Assembly: GCF_900005765.1 (NCBI RefSeq)
Contig: NC_041690.1
Coordinates: 124,001-188,000 of the forward strand
Length of the DNA stretch: 64,000 nt
Origin: Plasmodium relictum
Lineage: Eukaryota > Apicomplexa > Aconoidasida > Haemosporida > Plasmodiidae
Reading direction: 5' to 3'
Part shown: positions 13,948 through 26,296 of the stretch, one piece after another
Layout of the letters: each line of letters opens with the position of its first letter
Position numbering within the stretch: the stretch's first letter is position 1
Notes under the pieces: model-generated
What the model was told of the DNA's origin: nothing
What the model saw: only the letters and a program-made list of their open reading frames with translations
The model's database searches: none
Made by a program: the position numbers and the translations under genes

Positions 13948-14720
13948 TCAATATAACTTACAGCATTGGTTATTTTTTTTAGCTTGTCTAAAAAAAAAAA
14001 AATGTACATATATATATAAAAGAAGTAAATATATATATAAATAATTTACATAATAAAATTAATTATTTTTCTTATATCTAAATGAAAAGAAAAATACCTA
14101 TAAAATTGATAAGATGAATTAGAAAGGTCTTGACTTTTTTTCATTAAATCATCTAATTTTTCTCCTCTTTGTAAAAGATCTTCTATATTTTTTAACATAA
14201 CGTCTTTAACTTCATCTAGATCTTTTTGTACTTTTAATAGTTTATCTGCTTCAGAGGGATTTTGATATTTTTTTAATAATTCATTTAATTCATTATTAAA
14301 TAATGATCCTTCTTTTAAATCCTGTGTAATATTTTCATATTGGCCTTTACACTTTTCTATAAATAATTTATGTGCATTATCTATTAATCCAAAAGCAATT
14401 CTTAAAGGATAAGATGGTGTAGAAAGCACTAATATACTAATATTATTTTGGATATTTGTGTAAATATGTAAGTGCCCAATCCCTGATTCTAATTCAATAA
14501 CTTCTCTGTTTCCTTTTGGAGTTCTACTACATACTAATCGAGAATGAAAGTAAATATGCTCTTTTAGTGATGATCTATGAAAAAACGGAAATGATGATAA
14601 ATCAAATGATGCTGACAAAAAAACTGGTTGTGCTATATCATATTTATAAATTAACAATGCATATAATGCTATTTTATTTGATTTTTCACTATAAGGTATA
14701 TTACTGGAAGAATCAACCAT
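13948..14720 (-). CDS. YKT6: SNARE protein YKT6, two exons, C-terminal CC-K-L-Y lipidation box
   Basis: Exon 1 is 14720 down to 14098 and exon 2 is 13987 down to 13948, giving 220 residues in frame. YKT6 is an R-SNARE acting in ER-Golgi, endosomal and homotypic fusion. The N-terminal longin domain (about residues 10-145) begins KIALYALLIYKYD. The SNARE coiled coil follows at about 155-215 (KVQKDLDEVKDVMLKNIEDL, then LQRGEKLDDLMKKSQDLS), with Arg of the zero layer in LLQRGEKL. There is no transmembrane segment. The second exon encodes QAKKNNQCCKLY and the stop, matching the palmitoylated-plus-prenylated Cys-Cys arrangement of YKT6. The last residue Tyr is unusual for a CaaX box. Without this exon the reading frame runs into intron and lacks the lipid anchor. 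Confidence 0.93.
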
Positions 14721-14798
14721 TTTAATTATATCAAAACGTCAGACAAACTTAATAAAAATAAATAGTAATGGATATAAAAAAAAGAAATAAAAAAAAAA

Positions 14799-14836
14799 GA
14801 AGAAGAAAAAGAAAAAGAAAAAGAAAAAGAAAAAGA
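14799..14836 (+). repeat. (GAAAAA)n purine-only hexamer repeat
   Basis: About five units of GAAAAA preceded by GAA triplets, forming an all-purine stretch roughly 80 bases upstream of the YKT6 start codon. It probably lies in the 5' UTR or promoter. Homopurine mirror-symmetric tracts can form triplex DNA, but nothing here shows a function. Confidence 0.8.
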
Positions 14837-15466
14837 ATAAAAAAAAAAATAAAATTGTTTAGTTACATAAATATATATATCAACGTTTATTTTATTTTAT
14901 TTTATTTTTTATCTAGCCAAATGAGTTTATTCTTTTTCTTTATTTAAGACTTTTTAAATAACTAAAAATATTCTGTTTCTTTTATTAATACCATTTTATA
15001 TTAACACAAGATAAAATTTAAAAAAAATAAGAATGTAAAAATAAATTTATATTATTAATAATAATAATATTTTAATATTTTCAAAAAAAAAATGCAAAGA
15101 ATATATTTATAGATATTTTTATAAAAATTAAAAAAAAATTATATTTATATAAAAGAGAAATTCATCTAGAAAAAAAAAAAAAAATATATTAAAAATTATT
15201 AATTATAAATAACTTACTTATTAGTACTATTGAAAATAGTTTTTAAAACATATATATATATATATATACATGTACACAATGTATATAAAGCAATGATATG
15301 CTTTTTTTGTTTTATATATAGTACAATAAATTTATAGTAAAGAAGTGTAACATTTAAATCATAAATTTTATTTTATTAAAAGAAATACAATTTTCACTCT
15401 TTTAATAATATATCAAAATAATCATTGTAAAAATGCAAATATTAGAAACAAAATAAAATTTAATTG

Positions 15467-15470
<4 letters not shown>

Positions 15471-15505
<35 letters not shown>
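15471..15505. repeat. (TA)n microsatellite
   Basis: A pure TA run of about 34 bases in the intergenic region upstream of YKT6. Confidence 0.85.
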
Positions 15506-15508
<3 letters not shown>

Positions 15509-16788
15509 TATGTAAGGAAAAAGTCAAATTATTGTTAATATTTAAGAAAAATGAAAATAAATTTTTATTTTTAAAATTATATAAAAAACGCTGAAGACAG
15601 AAATAATGAGATAGAGTTGTTTATGAAAAACTTAAATTTCATTAAAGAACACATATACTAAATAAAAAGAACAAATAATTAAAACATGATTAAAGGAAAA
15701 ATAAATATTTATATTTATTATTTTTTCATTTTCATAGAAATAATAAAATCTTATTTGACATAAAACTATATAATTATTATTACACTTTTAATCATACATT
15801 TAATCTAATTTTTTCTTAAGCTTTTTTGAAAATATTTTAAGAATATATATAAATTTATCGTTATGGCAAACATATAATATTTAAATGCACACAAGAAAAA
15901 TATTTCTGATATTATTACTATTGATTCAGAAGAATTTCTTCTTCAGATATATATTTTGATAAATAAATTGCAAAATATAAGATAAATTATAAATTGAATG
16001 TTCAATATAATACATTTAATATATAAAATTTGTATAGATTATTTAAGTAAAAAGTAAAATATCAATTTAAATAACAAAAAAAAAAGTTATATAAATTTAG
16101 TTGTTTTTTTCAAAAATAGGTTTTTGATATATGCATTTGTTTTTATTAATTTCATATGTCTAAAACCCATTTTTGATTAAATAGTTAACGTTTTCCTAAT
16201 TTTCATTATTAATCATAGAAATGAAGAAATTGAAAAATGCTTATGTATTTTTTTTCTTAATTTTAAGAAAAGAAAAAAAAATTTTACATGTAAAATATTA
16301 AACTTCTGTTTTATTTATAAATTAATAGTTATTTCTTATTTACTATTTATATGAAAAAAAAATTTTTGCTTATGGTATTAATTTTCGTTATCTTTTTTTT
16401 TTTTTACAACTCTTCTACTCTTTATTTAAAAATAAGGAATAGAAATATGTTTAATATAAGATTAAAAAAAAAAAAAATATATAAGATTATATTTAATAAT
16501 AAAATGTGTTCGTTCATCAATATATTTGTATAGATGTTATTATAACACTATTAATTTAAAATTTATTAGAATTCTATTATTAAACTAATGATAAATTATA
16601 AAAAAGTAGTTGTATACATATAACTGCGCCTAAAAAAATAAATATATGTGCTTCATACCCAATTTTATAAATAAAACAAGAAATTTGAAATAAATACAAA
16701 AAAATAATAATAATAAAATAAAGCTGAGAAAAAGGAGTTACAGACACACTAAAAAAATGAAAATAAAATTACATACTTCAAAATTTTG

Positions 16789-19700
16789 TTACAAATAAAA
16801 AAGCAAGTAATGTATTAAATCTAATGCAATTTGAATATCTAAAAAGCTAAAAAAAAATGTTGATACATAACTTAAAAAAGAAATATGAAAAAAATTAAAA
16901 GCATCAAGAAATAAACGAAAATAATGCTTTTTTTTTTTTTTTAATAAATTCATATCAACAGTGTTAGTTTTTTTTAAAACTAAAACATAAAAATTATGAA
17001 TAGATAATTTTATGAAATAAGTAAATAATTTTTTTAAAAAAGAAATAAAAACTAAAAAAAGATTTTTATAGAAAAGAGAACAATTTTTTAAAATAGTATA
17101 AAAGATTAAATACATTTTTTTATTTTTACTAATTTTATAACTGTATATGTTTTTTATATTGTCAAGAAATTTACAATAAGCTATATCTTTATTTAAAATA
17201 TAAAATAATTGTTCACATAATAATAAAAATGATTCTATTGATATTTTTTTTTCAATTTTTTCATTATGTTTTAATTTTTCAATCAAATAATATATTTCAT
17301 GTGGTAATCCAGAATATTTCTTGCTCATATTTTTATGCATTTTATCATCTATAAAAAATGTACTGCATAATTTTTTCTTATCGTCATATTTTATATAGAA
17401 GCTTTTTTTAACAAAATAATTAAAATTAATTCTTTTGTTTTTTTGTAAATTCATAAGAATAGAATTAAATGAATAAAGAAGATGATAATTATTTAAATTA
17501 GTTAATCTGAAAAAATAAAAAACATCATCAATAGTGTCATCTTTGTAATTCAATAAATTATTTTGATAATTATCCAGAACAATAAATAAATAGAAAATGA
17601 ATTTTGCAAAATTAGCCGATAAAAAGGAAGTTATCTTTATATTATTTGTACTTACACTATTTATTACATTATTTAAATTATATTTATTTTTTTTATTTGA
17701 ATTATATTTTCTATTATGCAAACTTATATTAGTATTACTTATATTGCCCTTATTTTTATTTAAATTTAAATTATTAATATCATTTGAATCATCATTAATA
17801 TCATTTAAATTATTGTTAGTATCGCATGGATTTGTAATACTACTATGTAGCAATGAATTAACTATATTATTCTTAAGAGAATATTTAACAGTCAAAAACA
17901 TATCTTTTACAAAATTATGAATTCTAATAATTAAAATAAAAGAATCATTAATTATTTCCGAATTTAAAATGTGTTCAACATATAAACTTAATTGAATTTT
18001 CTTTTTCGAATTCTTTTTTATAACCCCTTTATAGGGATATATATAAACATATCTTAACATATCAAAATTATTTTCATTAGTTAAGGAGTTTTTACTTTTT
18101 AATATTTTATCCTTTCCTTCTTTTTTGAAGCGAATATTTTCTTCAAGATATTTAAAAATTGAATTTTTTTTTAAGTGCAAATATGAATATAAATTTATTG
18201 GAATGGTGGAATTATTTTTTGAGTCTAAACATAAAATAGAATAATACAATTTATCTTCACTAAATTCATTGTTGCCATTTAAGTAAGTATCATCATTTAA
18301 GTAAAAAATATTACTTTTTTTATGATAGATATAATCATATTTTTCTTGAAATTTTTTTATACCATTTTCATCATTCACATTATTTGAATAAAATTCTTTA
18401 GAATTATTTCTTTTTTTATCATGAAAGTATTTCTCATCATAAATAAATTTTTCATTGTGAATGTTTTTTTCCTTCTTTTTTTGTAGGGAATATTTTCTCT
18501 TTGATGAACCCATATCTAAAATATTTAGCAAATAATTTTTTTTTTTTTTTTTTTTCTCATTTCTTTGTTCTTCATCTTCATTTCTCAGTTCTTTTTTATT
18601 TTCATAATCTTTTTCTTCATTCATAACAAAGTATTTGTTCTGTCCATCTTTATTATACATATTTTTGTCATATTTATAATAGCTACTATTTACAAAGATT
18701 TTATCATTAAAAAAGAAACTACCGTTTTCACTATTACCTTTATAATCATAAGATATTTCAAAATTTGCTTGATATATTTGATATGTATGAATTAAATTAA
18801 AATCAATTACTTTTGGATATAAAGAAATAATTGTATTTTTGTTTTTTTGCTTAACTTCATGAAAATGCTTATAAAAGAAATCATCAATTATATCTACTTC
18901 AATTTTCATAAATAAATCGCAAGGAAGTTTATACCCTATAAATGTTAATTTTCTTTCCTTTTCTTTAGTTAAGGTAGAATATGTCTTTTTTTGTAAAAAA
19001 TATTTTCTATTTTTATTTAGAATAGTAATATTTTGATCAAAAAAAAATGAATTATTATTTAAAATATTTTTCTTTTTATAATTAAATAAAATGAAGTTGT
19101 CGAAACCTAAAAAAATTATTATATCAATATTAAATAAATATAAATCTTCATTCTTTGTTTCAAATATTATATTGTTAATAAAATAATTATAAATTTGCTT
19201 ACAATACATATAATAATTTTTTATATAATAATCCATATAATTAAAATTAACAGTGTCTTCTTTATTATTATTTCTGTTATAATCACAAAAAATATATTTA
19301 TAATAGTCTAACTTTTCTATATATTGATAAAAGTCAAAATTAGAAAAAGCTATACAGAAACTAGCATTCTTAATTTTAAAGGTTAAGCAAATTAGTGAAT
19401 TATCATCATACTTTTTTTTTCTTTTAATATCTTCTTTTATTTCTTTTTTCATAAATATTTTTTTTCTTTTATCAATTGAATAATTACTAGATATTCTCAT
19501 ATTTTTCATTATACTCTTCCCTTTTCTACTAGAATCGCTACTACAATTAGAAATTTTTTCATATTCATTTTCATTTTTTTTTTTTTCTTCTTCTTCTACT
19601 TCATATTTGTTTAAAAAAGAATTACTTACACGTTTATTATCTTTATCTATTTCAAAATATTTATTTATAAAATTATTATAAGTGACATTATTAATTTTGT

Positions 19701-20320
19701 GTTGTATCATATTTTTATATAAAGCTGTTTTGTAATTGTTATTACTACTATTATTTTTTTCATTTTCTAATATATCCTTTTTATTTAATTTATCTTCTAA
19801 ATATTCATTGAAGTAAAATTTTATAATCTTTCTATATATTTTTCCATAATTTTTTTTTGTGTAAATTTCTATGTTCTTATAATAAATATTTTCAACATCA
19901 TTGTATAATATCCGTTTTACCAAGATAAGAAAAGCATTTCTTTGGAATGTGTATTTTAAATTTAAAAACTTATAATCCTTTGTTATGTTAAAATATTTCT
20001 CTATATATGTTTTAATAATATTTATCAACTCCTTTTTAAATATATTTTTTAAACTAAAAAAAAAAAAAACACAAAAAATTTCAAGAAATCATTTTAAAAA
20101 AAATGATAAATAAAAATTAAAATTGTAATACAGTTATAAAAAAAGAAATAAAAAATTATAATATATTTTAAAAGAAATATAAAAATATATACATATACCT
20201 TATAATAATAATATCTTCATTTTGTGTAAAATCTAGGTTTTTCACCAAATTTATAGGTTCTTCACACAAATGTAAATCAAAAACATAAAAGCAAGTAGGA
20301 TATTTCATATATTCATTCAT
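16789..20320 (-). CDS. Large protein with OCRL/INPP5-like ASH and RhoGAP-like C-terminus; probable degenerate phosphatase region
   Basis: Exon 1 is 20320 down to 20199 and exon 2 is 20053 down to 16789, joining in frame to 1128 residues. The C-terminal third resembles the OCRL/INPP5B tail. A beta-rich stretch near 725-760 (KKKIQLSLYV, then FILIIRIHNFVKDMFLTVKY) aligns by eye with the ASH-domain strands 'ILVLHL-RGKDYFLTVSGNY'. From about 955 to the end, GLPHEIYYLIEKL, ISIESFLLLCEQLFYIL, YKNLFLVFISFLKKLF and LDIQIALDLIHYLL follow the order of RhoGAP-like helices of OCRL. Further upstream, NASFCIAFSNFDFYQ (about 268), DIIIFLGFDNFILFNY (about 357) and KLTFIGYKLPCDLF (about 407) sit where a 5-phosphatase would have its N-S-H-L, GDLNYR and F-PTYKYD motifs, but the catalytic residues are absent. 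In between are long Lys/Asn-rich inserts. The C-terminal assignment is a fair inference and the phosphatase relic is more tentative. The first exon is short and starts at the first usable ATG. Confidence 0.6.
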
Positions 20321-20772
20321 CTTTTTTCATTTGTTCCTAATTACTTTTACATATTATACAATTTTACAATTTAATTTTTAAAAAATGCTTAAATTTTTTT
20401 TTTTTTATAAAGTACTTTATGAGTACAAATATAAAGGGTAAATTATATATAAGAACTAATCAAAATATAAAGTATTATTAAAAATGTATATAAAATAATT
20501 TTTTTTTTTAAATTAAAAAATTATTATGTGTTAATGTAAATAATAAAAATAGATATTATTTTCATTTTATTTTATTTTTAATTCTCACACGTCTATTCTT
20601 TTTTTTTAAAAAATGTTTTTTCAAAATGTTTGTAAAAAAAAAAAATAAATAATAAAATTATAAACAGATAATTGACAAATTATAAACAAAATTCAATATA
20701 CTTTACATATGATTTTTTAATGATTATTAAATATTAGTAAGTTTCTTTTAATTTTTAGTTTATATACTTGAA
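20321..20772. promoter_or_regulatory. Compact divergent promoter, OCRL-like/DDX11-like
   Basis: Only 452 bases separate the two head-to-head start codons, so the two genes very likely share a divergent promoter. The sequence is poly-A/T with no recognisable binding word. Confidence 0.5.
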
Positions 20773-23700
20773 ATGTTTGATTTATTCAATGATGAAATTT
20801 GCAAATTTTTTCCTTTTGATCCTTATGAAGTACAAAATAAAAAAGAATAACAAAATAAAAATATATTTTTAAATAATATTTGACAAATTTAATACATGAA
20901 CAGTTTTTATAAATATAAGTTGCATAATAAATAATAACTCCACATATATATATATATATTTCTTTTATTCTATGATATATATATTTTCCTTTTTTTTGTT
21001 TTCACTAAAAATTTACTTTAGATACAATTAGATTTTATGAGAATTTTTTATGAAATATTAAAAAATTCTAATATAAAAATAAATGAAAATGTGAAGTTAG
21101 TATATGATGTTATTAAACAAAATGAAAATTTACAAATTATGTTAAAAAATGAAAAAAATATAAGCATAAATATATGTAATGATAACAACACAATAACAAA
21201 TGAACTTAATGAAACTTTAGAAAAAGATAATAACTCTTATGAACATATTATTTGTGAAATGAAAACAGGATCAGGAAAATCACTCACTTTGTTAACTTCA
21301 GTTATATATTGGTAAAATAATAAAATTGAAAATAAATTTAAAGTATAAAATTAAAAATTATTAAAATATTTAGCAAAACACAAGGAAGTTCATAAAATGA
21401 ATGCATCTACGTATATATTTATATATATAAAATAAAAAATTATTACATAACATAAAATTTATTATATTTTATTATTTTATTTTAAGGTTTTTCAAACATA
21501 AATTTGATTTATTTCTTATAAAAGAAAGAATAGAATTAAAAAAAAACGGTGCAAACAAATATATATTTTTTTAAATGTTATTATTCTTTTTAGATTTAAT
21601 CTTATTAATTTTTTTTATTATAATATTTTTGTTTTTTCATTTTTGCTCAGAACCAGAATGGATAAAAGAAAGTGTTATAGAAAAGTTAATAGAAAAGTAT
21701 ATACACATTTCAGAAATAGAAAAAAAAAAAAAAGATATAGACATAAATATTTTAAATAAATATTTTTCTTTTTCATGCGATAAAATAACTTTGCGTAAAA
21801 ATATAACTATAGAAAAAAAAGAAGTTCAATTAGAAAAAAGTGAATTCAATGAAAATTTTATATTAGAAGACAAAGGTATATTTAAAAAAAAAAAAAAGAA
21901 ATTGAATTAAAAATAACATAAATTATATCATTTATAATTAAAACTATATTCTAACTATATTTAATGTTGTAGAAAAGCTAAAAATTTTTTTTTGCTTTTT
22001 TTTTTTTTTTTCTAGATAGTGATATCATGAGCGATTATTCTATTGAAGAAGTGAGTAAAAAACAGGTAAAAAAAAAAAAAAAGGTAGATTTTTTTACCTT
22101 TTGAAATTTAATGTGTAGAATACTTAATAACATAATTTTAATTTTTTATTTTAATATAACTAGTTTACATGTTTTTTTTTATTTTCAGATTTTTATATGT
22201 AGTAGAACACAATCACAATTAAATCAATATTTCTGTGAATTAAAAAAAATAGAGAACAAAATAAAAAATGAAATTTTTATAAATATGATTATAATTGGAA
22301 GTAGAAAACATTTATGCATAAATGAAGTAAATAAGAAAAAAAAAAAAGAAAAAATAATAATAAATAAAATAAATTAATAATATAAAATAATAGAAATACC
22401 TTTTTAGTTTATACATTTATATGCATTTGTATATAAATACTTTTTTGAAATTTTATTTTTTTTCAGAATTTTTTGAGAAAATATAAAAATGTAAATGAGT
22501 TAAATGATTGTTGTAGAAGCAGCCATTGTAAATATAAAGAAATTTTTAACGAAAAAATGGTACAAATTAAAAAAAAAAAAAAAAAAAAGAAAAAAATTTT
22601 TTACGATTCTTCATCAAGTAGTGATAATCTAGAATGTGAAGAAGACGGAAAAATAAATAATTATAATTTAGTAACAAAGTTAATAAATACAAAAAATGTA
22701 AATATGAATCAAATAAGAGATATATGTAAAAATGAAAAAATAGAAATATGCCCTTATTACTTGAGTAAAGAAAATATAAAGAATGCAGATATCGTTTTAT
22801 TACCATATATATGTATATTAAATGAAAACATTAGAAATAATTTAAAAATAAATATAAAAGATAATATTGTAATTTTTGATGAATCACAAAATATTGTAGA
22901 AAATATAAATAACTGTAATTCTACTTTTATTGAAAATCATCATATTCTTTTTTGTAAATTAATTTTAAAAGAATATATTAAAAAATATAAAAATGTTTTA
23001 AATAATAATAATATTATTATGATTAAGCAAATTACAATTTATTGTGATTTACTTTTAGACTCATTCATATCAATTGATGAGAACATTATGAATATAAGTA
23101 AATTTACCATTTTATCTAAAATAGACGCATTAAACTTAAATAACATCTCTAATTTTTTAAACAATTCTCTTTTTTGTAGAAAAATTAAAATTTTCGGGGA
23201 GTCTTATATAAGCAAAAATTTCAAAAATTACAAAAATAATAGTATTATTAAAACATCTTCAATTTATTTATTAAGCGAATTTACGAATAAATTAATTAAA
23301 TCAAACAAATATGACTACATATATTTAAATAAAAATGATAATGACATTGAATACAGTGATACAGTAAGTGCAAATGAACATTTAGGAAAAAATGAAACAT
23401 TTGAAAATATGGATATTAAAATACATAAAATAGAAAATTTTGATAATAAAAAAAGAAATAAATTAAATGAAATGTATGAAGTAGATACAAAAAAAAAAAA
23501 GAAAAAAAAAGAAATGAATAACGATAATAATGAAAAAGAAGAATTAGTTTTAAAAGGTGAATCGTTTGACATTTTTCAGAAGTTTTTTGAAGAGTTACTT
23601 ATAGTTAGAAATAAAGAATTATTTAGAAAAATAGAAATAATAAGTGTTAGCTCATGTAATAATTTCCAACTCGTAACTAAAAATTGCAGTAATGTAATTT

Positions 23701-24877
23701 TAATTGGAGGAACGTTATATCCATTAGAAGAGTTTTTGTTATTATTTTTAAATGAAAAAAAAAAGAAAATAAAAGTATTTTCTTCTGATTACATTTTTAA
23801 AGAAGAAAACATTTTTTCAAGAATAATAAGTACGAATTTAATTACATATGAACCTATTGATAATACGTTTAAAAATAGATTTAACAAAAGGCATTTATTA
23901 AATTTATCAATACAAATATATATTTTAACATTACACGTTAATTATGGTAATATTATTTTTTTTCCTTCCTATAATTTTTTAAATACTTTTATTCATTTTT
24001 TAAATAAAGAAGGAAATTATGTATTAAATAAAATGAAAAAAAAAAAGTATGTTTTTTTTGAAAAAAAAAATGATAATAACGTTTTAAATGATTACATAGA
24101 AAATATCGTAAAAATAAAGCAGCAAGATGAAAAATTAAGAATTAAAAATGGATGCATTCTATTTTGTGTAATGAATGCAAAATTAAGTGAGGGAATAAAT
24201 TTTCATAATGAATTTTGTAGAAACATATTAATTATAGGTATTCCTTTTTTTAAATATGAAAGAAATAATGAATCTAATAAATTTATATTAGATAAAAACT
24301 CCCTTATTTTAAATTATTATAAAACTTATTCAAAAGAGATAATGAGTGATGGAGACAATTCTAATAAAGATTCAAATACAAATACCATTTTGATGTGTAA
24401 AAAATTATTTTTTTAAATTTATTAAATAAATTTTTAATTACTATTTCTTTTTATTTTATTATTTTATTTTTTTTTTTTTTAGCTGAAGATATATATAAAA
24501 TGTGCAATACCTATCAGTTAAAATATGCAATGAAAATAATCAACCAGTGTATAGGAAGGAGTTTACGCCACATAAAAGATTTTTCTTCTTTTTTTTTTCT
24601 TGATTATAGATTTACAAAAAAGGAAATATATGATAACTTTCCTTCATTTATTAAAACACATTTAAATAATATTAGAAATATTTCTGTTGATGAAAAAAAA
24701 GAAAATTTTTTAAAAGTAGAAGAAAATTTTTATGAAATCTTCCTAGATTTTAAAAATTATTATAACAAAAGTTTGTCTAGTTTGCAATTTGAAGAATTTA
24801 ATAAAATACATTTAAATAATTTTATAAGTGATTTATATTATCTTTATGAATTTCACGAAAAAATGAAAAATATATGA
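20773..24877 (+). CDS. DDX11/CHL1-type XPD-family Fe-S DNA helicase, eight exons
   Basis: Exons 20773-20829, 21022-21311, 21487-21548, 21651-21875, 22016-22065, 22189-22326, 22467-24396 and 24483-24877 join in frame to 1048 residues. Superfamily 2 helicases of this group unwind 5'-to-3' in replication fork repair and sister-chromatid cohesion. FPFDPYEIQLDFM is the Q-motif start and KTGSGKSLTLL the Walker A. EPEWI and FICSRTQSQLNQY (motif Ia) follow, then GSRKHLCINE. Cysteines in LNDCCRSSHC, RDICKN and EICPYY fit the four-Cys iron-sulphur domain. Motif II is DESQN instead of DEAHN. Later motifs are LIGGTLYP (III), SEGINFH and NILIIGIPF (V) and QCIGRSLRH (VI). The order and wording match DDX11/CHL1 best, with FANCJ or RTEL1 less likely. 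Asn/Lys-rich inserts lengthen the protein. Each small exon is needed to keep a conserved motif. Confidence 0.88.
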
Positions 24878-25048
24878 TGCCACAAGCATAAGGTATTTTA
24901 ACTTTTAATTATTTTTTTCTTCATCTTTTTCATTTTTAATCCAATAATTTTTTTTTTTTTTTTTTTTGTTATATAAATAATAATATTGCAAAATTAAAAA
25001 ATTCAGAACAGCTTATAATTTAATTAAAAACTTAAAAAAAAGTTACAT

Positions 25049-25080
<32 letters not shown>

Positions 25081-25280
25081 TATAATGATAAACATATATG
25101 AATTAAATGAAATTTAAAATTAATATTGAAAATTATAAAATAGGTTAATATTTTACATTTAAAAAAAAAAGTTAAAATTTAAAATAAGCAAATATTAATA
25201 AGAATTTTTTTCTTTTTTAATTATTCTAAAGCAAATATACAGAATTTAAGAAAATTATACGAAAACAACAACAAATATAT
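24878..25280. other. Convergent 3' intergenic region, DDX11-like/PRELI
   Basis: About 400 bases of 3' UTR with poly-T at 24952-24967 and a poly-A plus TA run near 25049-25083. No gene seen. Confidence 0.5.
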
Positions 25281-26296
25281 TTATTGTTTTTTCTCTTTTT
25301 GTAAATTATCAATATATATATTATTATTATTAATGTTTATATTATCACTAATCGTCTTTTTAATTGTATCATTCATGATACTAATCCCTTGTTTGCTTTT
25401 TTCTTTAATTGTATTTATTATTGTCTAAAAAAAAAAAAATTAATATAAAACATAATGAAATATTTTATAATATAAAGAAAAGTTTGTTTTTGTATTTTTT
25501 TTTTTTTTTTCTACATTTTCTATAAGATTTTTCATATAACCAAGCCCATTTATATTTAAGGTTGTAGTCTGTTTATAATATGTTTGAGTTTCTGTATTAA
25601 AAATAAAATAAATTATAATGAAAAAGAATAAATTTTTCTTTTTCTTTTTTTTTCTTTTTTCAGTACCATCATTGTCTTTTTGAAAATACACACACTTTTC
25701 CGTAAGGTTAATAAAAGGATTCAGTGTATGATTAAAAGTATTTATTGTTAACTGTTTTTTATTTAAATTTATTGAAATTTCCTCAATAGCTAACCCTTTT
25801 CCATCAATATTAAAAATATTTTCTATTTTAAAAAAGATAAAACAAAGTAAAGAAATGAGTGATAGAAAAAAAAAAAAAAGGTAAATGCTAATAAAAAATT
25901 GAATAAAATAGTCAGCAATTGTTAAAAAAAAAAGAAAAATTTTATATATAATATTACTAAATATTTTAGGTATATAATATTGAAGATAAATAATTCTTTT
26001 TAAATTCAAAGTTTTTTCTTTTATATTAATTTTTCTGCCAATAACATCGATATTTTTTATATGTTTTTGAACATTATTAGGATATTTTAACCAAAATGCA
26101 GACTAGAAATATTTAAAATTAAAAAAGAAAAAATTATGTATACATATACATTATTATTTAAAATATATATAAAATGTAATTAAATTTAAAAAAAATAATA
26201 TATTAAAAGAAGCGTTTTTCTGTTTTATATTTCTTTTATTACTGTTACTGTACCCCAGTCATAATTATACTTATATTCTTGTTCAAATAGTTTCAT
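25281..26296 (-). CDS. PRELI/MSF1-domain phospholipid transfer protein, five exons
   Basis: Exons (minus) 26296-26243, 26102-25958, 25822-25667, 25591-25515 and 25424-25281 join in frame to 191 residues, the usual size of a PRELI protein. Family members (Ups1/PRELID1, SLMO) carry phosphatidic acid or phosphatidylserine between mitochondrial membranes. The start MKLFEQEYKYNYDWGTVTSA is split by intron 1 and matches the family start 'K-W...H-FD-PWE-VT-A'. FWLKYPNN and IDVIGRKI follow, then IPKIFKNIF spanning the intron 2 junction, the stretch LAIEEISINLNKKQLTI, and a terminal helix (NLIENTIINTIKEKSKQGIS). Reading through the introns gives spurious poly-Phe/Lys stretches. It is divergent from the VPS13-like gene, another probable lipid-transfer protein. 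Confidence 0.87.

Larger units (their letters stand above)
14721..16788. other. 2 kb intergenic region upstream of YKT6
   Basis: Lies between the YKT6 start and the stop of the OCRL-like gene, both on the minus strand, so it holds the YKT6 promoter and the other gene's 3' UTR. It contains a (GAAAAA)n purine run at about 14799-14836 and a TA tract at about 15471-15505. The plus-strand frame at 16351-16533 is a Phe/Lys/Ile AT-rich artefact. No gene was recognised. Confidence 0.5.

Noticed and set aside
14516-14725. Plus-strand frame overlapping YKT6
   Set aside because: Antisense shadow of the YKT6 longin-domain coding sequence.
16351-16533. Plus-strand frame of 60 codons resembling a signal peptide
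   Set aside because: Poly-Lys, poly-Phe and Ile from A/T runs; a hydrophobic start is expected by chance in such DNA.
20028-20028. Start of the OCRL-like protein at this position
   Set aside because: The codon here is TTG. A short upstream exon at 20199-20320 with an ATG joins in the correct phase and is the better start.
25440-26009. Single continuous minus-strand frame of 189 codons
   Set aside because: It runs through three introns of the PRELI gene. Only the spliced reading reproduces the PRELI-domain pattern.
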